This document shows, in pieces, positions 59,735 through 64,000 of a stretch of DNA of 64,000 nt (positions are counted from its first letter, which is position 1; every line of letters begins with the position of its first letter). Origin of the DNA: Actinomadura sp. J1-007 (GTDB lineage Bacteria; Actinomycetota; Actinomycetes; Streptosporangiales; Streptosporangiaceae); NCBI RefSeq assembly GCF_009793335.1, contig NZ_WING01000001.1:6696001-6760000 (forward strand). The letters run 5' to 3'. The position numbers were made by a program, and so were the translations under genes. Under the pieces are notes generated by a model. The model made no database searches and was not told where the DNA came from. It was given only the letters and a program-made list of their open reading frames with translations.

Positions 59735-59743
59735 AGTTCTCCC

Positions 59744-60001
59744 ATGACGAAGCGATGGGCGTGTTACGCCTGGCAGGGGCCCCGGCAGGCCGCGCGGGGC
59801 ACCGTGCCCGCCGAGGACTGGAGAACTCCGGAAGGCGCGGTCGAGTTCTTGAGGCGGGCGCTTTCCGATCACGGGTTGTACTCCAGGTCCGAGATCGTCG
59901 CGGCACTCGGAGATCTCCGCAAAGGGCGGCCCGTCGCGGTCGCCCACGAACTGGCGGACGGTGGGCATCTGCATATCGAGATCCTTCCGCCGAAGGGCTG
60001 A
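59744..60001 (+). CDS. Small protein of unknown function
   Basis: 85 aa. Composition is protein-like, with a basic N terminus (MTKRWACYAW) and an amphipathic centre (EGAVEFLRRALSDHGL). It lies 9 nt after the DUF397 gene and is probably co-transcribed. No family recognised. Confidence 0.6.
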   Translation: MTKRWACYAWQGPRQAARGTVPAEDWRTPEGAVEFLRRALSDHGLYSRSEIVAALGDLRKGRPVAVAHELADGGHLHIEILPPKG

Positions 60002-60053
60002 TCCGGAAGGCCGTTCATACCGGCAATTCGGTGCCGCCCTCAAACCCTGAGGG

Positions 60054-60989
60054 TCAGCGGGATTCGCGGAAGTGTTTGAGGGTGTCGGTGGCGCCTATGG
60101 CGAGGACGATCAGGGCCGCGCCGGTGTAGAAGGCGTCGGGGGTCTTCCAGCCGCCGTTGACGTGGGCGAGGAAGTCGGGGTCGAAGAACATGTGGCGGTA
60201 GAGGATCCACGCGAGGGGGAGCGTGAACGCGGCCTGGGCGGCGGCGTACCAGGCGGCGAGGGCGAGGGGCCGCTCGCGGGTCGCGAAGCGGGCCAGGTCG
60301 AGCGCGGCGAGGCCGGCGAGCCCGGCGAGGACGGGCCAGATCCAGCCCGTCCACAGGTCCGGGTCGAGGACCTGGAGGCGGCGGCCGTCGGCGCGGTACG
60401 GCTCGGCGGTGTGCTGCCAGACGATGAGGCCGAGCAGCAGCGCGTGCCAGGCGGCGGAGGCGCAGGCCGCGATGTCGCGCCGGTCGTTCCTCGGGGCGGC
60501 GGGCAGGTCGTCGGGGGTCCAGGCGCGGGTGGCGGCGAGGGCGCGGTCGCGGTGGCGGGACCGTTCCACGAGCGCGAACCCGGCGGTGACCCAGGCGATC
60601 ATCTGCGCGCCGACGGTGAGGACGGTGCCGACCGCGGTGCCGACCAGCGAGCCGGCGTCCTTGCCGTCCAGGACGTCGAACCCGACGGCGACGGCGGTGA
60701 CGGCGGGCAGCGCGGTGGTCAGCAGGGTGACCAGCAGCCGCGTGTACGCGGGGTAGAGGTCGGGGCCGATGAGGGCGAGCGGCCGGTCGGCGTAGCGGGC
60801 GGCGAGCCGGACGGGGTCGCCCATCTCGGTGAGCACCTCGCGTTCGGCGGCGCCCGGCTCGGCGTCGCGGGCCTCGACGGTGTCGGCGATCGTGGCGCGC
60901 AGCTCGGTGGCGATGTCGTCGCGCTGGCCGGCGGGGACCCTCCGGGCGACCTCGCGCACGTAGCGGTCGGTCAGTGTGTTCGCGGTCAT
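60054..60989 (-). CDS. Membrane protein with HAAS/permease-prefix N terminus
   Basis: 311 aa from ATG 60989. Residues 1-75 (TDRYVREVARRVPAGQRDDIATEL, then EMGDPVRLAARY) form the alpha-helical HAAS domain often found beside PadR regulators. Six to seven hydrophobic helices follow. Function unknown. Its start overlaps the PadR stop (ATGA), so the PadR protein very likely regulates it. Confidence 0.85.
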   Translation of the reverse strand: MTANTLTDRYVREVARRVPAGQRDDIATELRATIADTVEARDAEPGAAEREVLTEMGDPVRLAARYADRPLALIGPDLYPAYTRLLVTLLTTALPAVTAVAVGFDVLDGKDAGSLVGTAVGTVLTVGAQMIAWVTAGFALVERSRHRDRALAATRAWTPDDLPAAPRNDRRDIAACASAAWHALLLGLIVWQHTAEPYRADGRRLQVLDPDLWTGWIWPVLAGLAGLAALDLARFATRERPLALAAWYAAAQAAFTLPLAWILYRHMFFDPDFLAHVNGGWKTPDAFYTGAALIVLAIGATDTLKHFRESR

Positions 60990-61324
60990 GCGTCGTCCTT
61001 GGTCAGTCGTGCGAGGGACGCGGTCAGGTCCCGCCATTCGCGGACCAGGCCGGCGCGCACCCGGGAGCCGAGCGGGCTGACCCGGTAGAACTTGCGCGGC
61101 CGTGACTCGTCGGTGTTCCACTCGCTGGTGAGCAGGCCCTGCTTCTCCAGCCGTCGCAGCAGGGGGTAGAGGGTGTTGCCGTCGACGGCGACGCCGGCGC
61201 CGGTGAGCGTCTCCAGGAGCGCGTAGCCGTACTGCGGCTCCTCCAGCAGGGCCAGGCAGGCCAGCACGACGGTGCCGCGGCGCAGCTCCTGGGCCTGCCC
61301 GTGGATCAGCTCGTCCGGGGTCAT
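60986..61324 (-). CDS. PadR-family transcriptional regulator
   Basis: 112 aa from ATG 61324. RGTVVLACLALLEEPQYGYALLETL, NTLYPLLRRLEKQGLL and RKFYRVSPLG are the PadR winged-helix signature. It lacks a long C-terminal dimerisation helix (PadR-s2 type). Coupled to the HAAS membrane gene, with a palindrome just upstream of its start. Confidence 0.93.
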   Translation of the reverse strand: MTPDELIHGQAQELRRGTVVLACLALLEEPQYGYALLETLTGAGVAVDGNTLYPLLRRLEKQGLLTSEWNTDESRPRKFYRVSPLGSRVRAGLVREWRDLTASLARLTKDDA

Positions 61325-61333
61325 GCCGACACT

Positions 61334-61354
61334 ATACAGTGCGGCGCACACTAT
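61334..61354. promoter_or_regulatory. Imperfect palindrome upstream of padR
   Basis: ATACAGTGCG-G-CGCACACTAT pairs at 8 of 10 positions and ends 10 nt before the PadR start. PadR proteins of this type commonly bind such ATAC...GTAT-like sites in their own promoters, so autoregulation is likely. Confidence 0.65.
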
Positions 61355-61368
61355 TGTGCCGGGGGCGA

Positions 61369-64000
61369 TCAGCGCGCGGGGCAGGGGGAGAGCCCGGGGA
61401 ACGGCTTGCCGCCGCTGAGCCGTCCGCACACGGGCGTGGAGACGGCGCGGCCCGAGCCGTCGAGGGCGACCCTGACGAGGGCGAGGCCGCGGTTCTTCGG
61501 CCCGTCGGGGCCGCGGGCGTCGCGGGTGAAGTCGATGGCGCCGGTCGCGGCGGTGAGGGTGGAGAAGCGCGCGAGCTCGAGCAGGACGGACCCGGAGGTG
61601 ACCGACGCGCTGCCCGCCACCCGGTGCGGCCCGGCGCGGTTCAGGCCGAGGGTGGTGAACGCCCGCTGCGCGGCCTGCGCGAGGACCGCCGTGGCGTCGT
61701 AGGTGAGGGCCATCTGCCCGTCGGCGAGCAGCGGATCGTCGGGGGAAGCGCGGGGACGGCCGACGCCGAGCTCGTTGCGGGCCAGGATGAGGAACCGGTT
61801 GGTGCGGTCGCCGTTGCCGCGCAGCAGCGTCGGCAGGTGGACGAACGCGGTGTGGTAGACGGTCACCGTCTCCGGGATCGGGATGTCCAGCGAGCCGCTG
61901 CCGAAGCGGACCTTGGTCATGTCGTCGCCGGTGACCAGGACGAGGCGGCGGCGGGTGCAGCCCCCGTCGGCGAGGCCGGTCATCAGGGCGTTCATGTCCT
62001 CGGCGCGCCCGGCGAAGTAGACCAGGGTGAACGGGGTCCGCGCCTTCTCGCAGGCCGACTGGAGCTGCCCGGCGAGGTCGCCGGCCCCCTGGTAGACGAC
62101 GCGTTCGGAGTCGCGGGGGCGCAGCACGGCGGTGACGTCGTCGGCGATCTCCTTGCTGTAGGCGTCCCTGGACGGGCCGGGCGCGCGCTGGACGACCAGC
62201 GCGTTGGCGACGGGCCTGCCGCGCAGCTCGCGGCGGACGGCGGCCTGGGTGGCGAGCGCCTCCTGGTGGTCGGTGGCGGCGAGGCCGTAGTAGCCGGGCA
62301 GGCCGGGGTGCTGGTCGGAGGAGTTGACGGTGCTGAGCACGGCCAGCCCGGCGTTCGCCAGGCGGGTGATCGCGGTCTGGCTGTAGGCGGTGTTGCGGCC
62401 CATCCCGGCGACGCCGACGAGGGTCGGGTCGGTGCGCGCGAGGTGCAGCACGCGGTCCACCATCTCGTCGGCGAACTTCATGTCCTGACCGGTGTTGGCG
62501 GGCAGCAGGCGCACCTTCAGGGGCTGCCGGTGCCCGCGCCGAGCTCGACGCGGTTGGTGCGGAGCTGCGCGAGGTACGCGCCGGCCAGCTCGCGGACGCT
62601 GCTGAGCGTCAGCTCGCCCTGCCCGGCGCTCGCCGTGAACACCCCCGCGTGCACGATCGTGACGTACGGCTCGCCGCTGCGCGCCACGGCGTCGTTCTCG
62701 GACTTGATGCGGCTCTGGAGGTCGGCGAGCGTGAGGGACGCGCCGGTGTTCGAGCCGGACGGGACGTGGTCGCGGCCGTCCAGCCCGATGCTCTTGGCCC
62801 TGCGCTCGAACCGCACGCCGCCCGTGGAGACGCCGACGCACTCGCGGGTGCCGTTGTCGTTGGTCTGGAGGCGGGTGTCGGCGTTCCAGGTGAACGGGAG
62901 CCCGACGGTGCAGTAGGTGGAGCGCAGGTCGGACTGGACGTACGTCGCGGCCGCGGCGAACACCAGCACGGACGCGGCGAGGCTGCGCACCGACCACACC
63001 CACGTCCAGCGGGGGCGGCGGCGGACGCGGGGCGCGGGCGCGTCGCCGCCCGCGGGGTCGCCCGCGACGGGGACGCGCAGCAGCCAGGGGAGCGCGACCT
63101 CCTGGCTGGGCCCCTGCGCGGTGCCGAGGCTCGTGCGCCAGCGCTCGTACCGGACCTGCGGGGCGAGGCGTCCGTCGGGCGACTGGGTGAGGGCGTCGAG
63201 CGCCGCGACGCTGTCGCGCCCGACGGACGCGATGACGAGGAGCGGGTGCAGCTCGCTGCGGCGGCTGCGGATGTCGCTGAGCGCGGTGACGACGTCGAAC
63301 CCGCCGTTGTCCGGGGTGATCCCGGCGAGGAACGCGACGGGCGGCGCGGTCCGCTTGAAGCCCCGCAGCCCGAACGACGCCTTGCGGTAGTTGTCGCGGA
63401 CGTCCTCCAGCAGCGCGAACGTCTTGAGCTGGAGGAGGAACCCGGCGGCGTCGTCCTCGGAGAGCCGTTCGAAGACGCGGTGCAGGCGGTCCTCGAAGCC
63501 GCCCTGGACGCCGCCGCCCTGCTCGTCCACCCCGCTCTCCCCGAGGACGCCGAAGAACGACGAGCTGGCCAGCCACCGGTACCGGGACCCGAACCCGACG
63601 TGCGAGACGACCGGCAGCCAGATCCGGCGCGTGCTGAGCGCGGCGAGGACGAGCAGCGCCGCGGCGATGCAGGCCGCGGCGGCGACCAGGCTGCGGCGGG
63701 ACGACTGCTCGGCGATGCCGCCCGCGACGACCGCGAGCAGCGCGCCGATCGCGGGCCACCACGGCTGCACGCCGAACGGCCCGCCCCGCCGGTCGAACAG
63801 GCCCGCCGCCGCGTTCCACGCCTGGACGGCGGCGACGGGCGAGCGGCGGCACGGCAGGACGGGCGCGCCGACCTCGCGGGGCCGCCCGCCCGCCTCCTCG
63901 ATCGAGGCCACCAGGGCCGAGCGGGGGAACCGGAACCGTACGAAATGCGGCTGCGGATGGTTCCACTTGAGCGGCTGGGCCATCGCGTCGACCAGGTCGA
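61369..64000 (-). CDS. Membrane protein fused to an extracytoplasmic type-1 periplasmic-binding-protein domain; partial, one frame break
   Basis: At least 877 aa; the frame is open to the right edge, so the true N terminus is probably outside. The N-terminal part (WNHPQPHFVRFRFPRSALV) is soluble, followed by two adjacent hydrophobic segments (WWPAIGALLAVVAGGI and AAAACIAAALLVLAAL), a cytoplasmic region of about 270 aa, and a third helix (LAASVLVFAAAATYV). The rest is outside the membrane and contains a type-1 binding-protein fold (VRLLPANTGQDMKFADEMV, then VGVAGMGRNTAYSQTAI). One missing base in GGGG 62520-62523 joins VELGAGTGSPLKVRLLPA. Such fusions may act as ligand receptors that signal to the inside rather than as transporters. 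No ABC genes are nearby. Confidence 0.78.
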   Translation of the reverse strand, partial: RPGRRDGPAAQVEPSAAAFRTVPVPPLGPGGLDRGGGRAAPRGRRARPAVPPLARRRRPGVERGGGPVRPAGRAVRRAAVVARDRRAARGRRGRHRRAVVPPQPGRRRGLHRRGAARPRRAQHAPDLAAGRLARRVRVPVPVAGQLVVLRRPRGERGGRAGRRRPGRLRGPPAPRLRTALRGRRRRVPPPAQDVRAAGGRPRQLPQGVVRAAGLQADRAARRVPRRDHPGQRRVRRRHRAQRHPQPPQRAAPAPRHRVRRARQRRGARRPHPVARRTPRPAGPVRALAHEPRHRAGAQPGGRAPLAAARPRRGRPRGRRRARAPRPPPPPLDVGVVGAQPRRVRAGVRRGRDVRPVRPALHLLHRRAPVHLERRHPPPDQRQRHPRVRRRLHGRRAVRAQGQEHRAGRPRPRPVRLEHRRVPHARRPPEPHQVRERRRGAQRRAVRHDRARGGVHGERRAGRADAQQRPRAGRRVPRAAPHQPRRARRGHRQPLKVRLLPANTGQDMKFADEMVDRVLHLARTDPTLVGVAGMGRNTAYSQTAITRLANAGLAVLSTVNSSDQHPGLPGYYGLAATDHQEALATQAAVRRELRGRPVANALVVQRAPGPSRDAYSKEIADDVTAVLRPRDSERVVYQGAGDLAGQLQSACEKARTPFTLVYFAGRAEDMNALMTGLADGGCTRRRLVLVTGDDMTKVRFGSGSLDIPIPETVTVYHTAFVHLPTLLRGNGDRTNRFLILARNELGVGRPRASPDDPLLADGQMALTYDATAVLAQAAQRAFTTLGLNRAGPHRVAGSASVTSGSVLLELARFSTLTAATGAIDFTRDARGPDGPKNRGLALVRVALDGSGRAVSTPVCGRLSGGKPFPGLSPCPAR

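Overview
The window is about 64 kb of very GC-rich DNA with strong G/C preference at third codon positions and frequent GTG/TTG starts. It carries families such as DUF397, WhiJ-like XRE regulators and DUF574 methyltransferases. Together these point to a filamentous actinobacterium, most likely of the Streptosporangiales/Thermomonosporaceae (Actinomadura-like) group. The backbone holds conserved actinobacterial landmarks: an ANTAR response regulator beside a tRNA gene, a liv-type amino acid ABC operon, polA, rpsA, coaE and uvrB. Accessory genes lie between them.

Layout. 1-12.2 kb: a divergent regulator/secreted subtilisin pair, a p-hydroxybenzoate hydroxylase, a GNAT enzyme, lon under an HspR (HAIR) operator, a small secreted protein, an ArsR-type regulator and an LLM oxidoreductase. 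12.5-18.8 kb: a tRNA with CAA anticodon, a PdtaR-like regulator, and a five-gene branched-chain amino acid uptake operon with an internal terminator after the binding-protein gene. 18.8-30 kb: lipoprotein, hotdog thioesterase, polA, a repeat-filled spacer, polysaccharide deacetylase, rpsA, a membrane EEP-family hydrolase, a GNAT and coaE. 30.1-40 kb: an accessory island with a giant TIR / metallophosphoesterase-like / NACHT / pentapeptide / WD40 protein, an ArsB-type permease, and a tight operon of two-TM membrane protein, cupin and inositol-monophosphatase-like protein. 40.3-46.9 kb: orphan histidine kinase, uvrB, an ADP-ribosylglycohydrolase-like protein and small proteins. 47-56.3 kb: GDSL hydrolase, SDR, LysR, MFS, DUF899, two TetR modules and an LLM/flavin reductase pair. 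56.3-60 kb: a DUF397 / WhiJ-like / RsbW-like / DUF574 regulatory cluster. 60-64 kb: a PadR/membrane-protein pair and a membrane-anchored type-1 binding-protein fusion that runs off the right edge.

The best candidate for an undescribed system is the protein encoded at 30121-35978 (about 1952 aa after correcting one frame break). A TIR effector domain, a metallophosphoesterase-like domain with replaced metal ligands, a STAND/NACHT NTPase, a pentapeptide helix and about 15 WD40 repeats sit in one chain. It is a plausible one-gene immune sensor.

A window-wide observation concerns data quality. About a dozen genes, including the housekeeping genes polA and uvrB, are broken by apparent loss of exactly one G or C in a short run. 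Restoring one base gives a full-length protein every time, and no event looks like an insertion. This looks like sequencing or assembly error rather than biology, so these loci are annotated as single genes with the break position stated.
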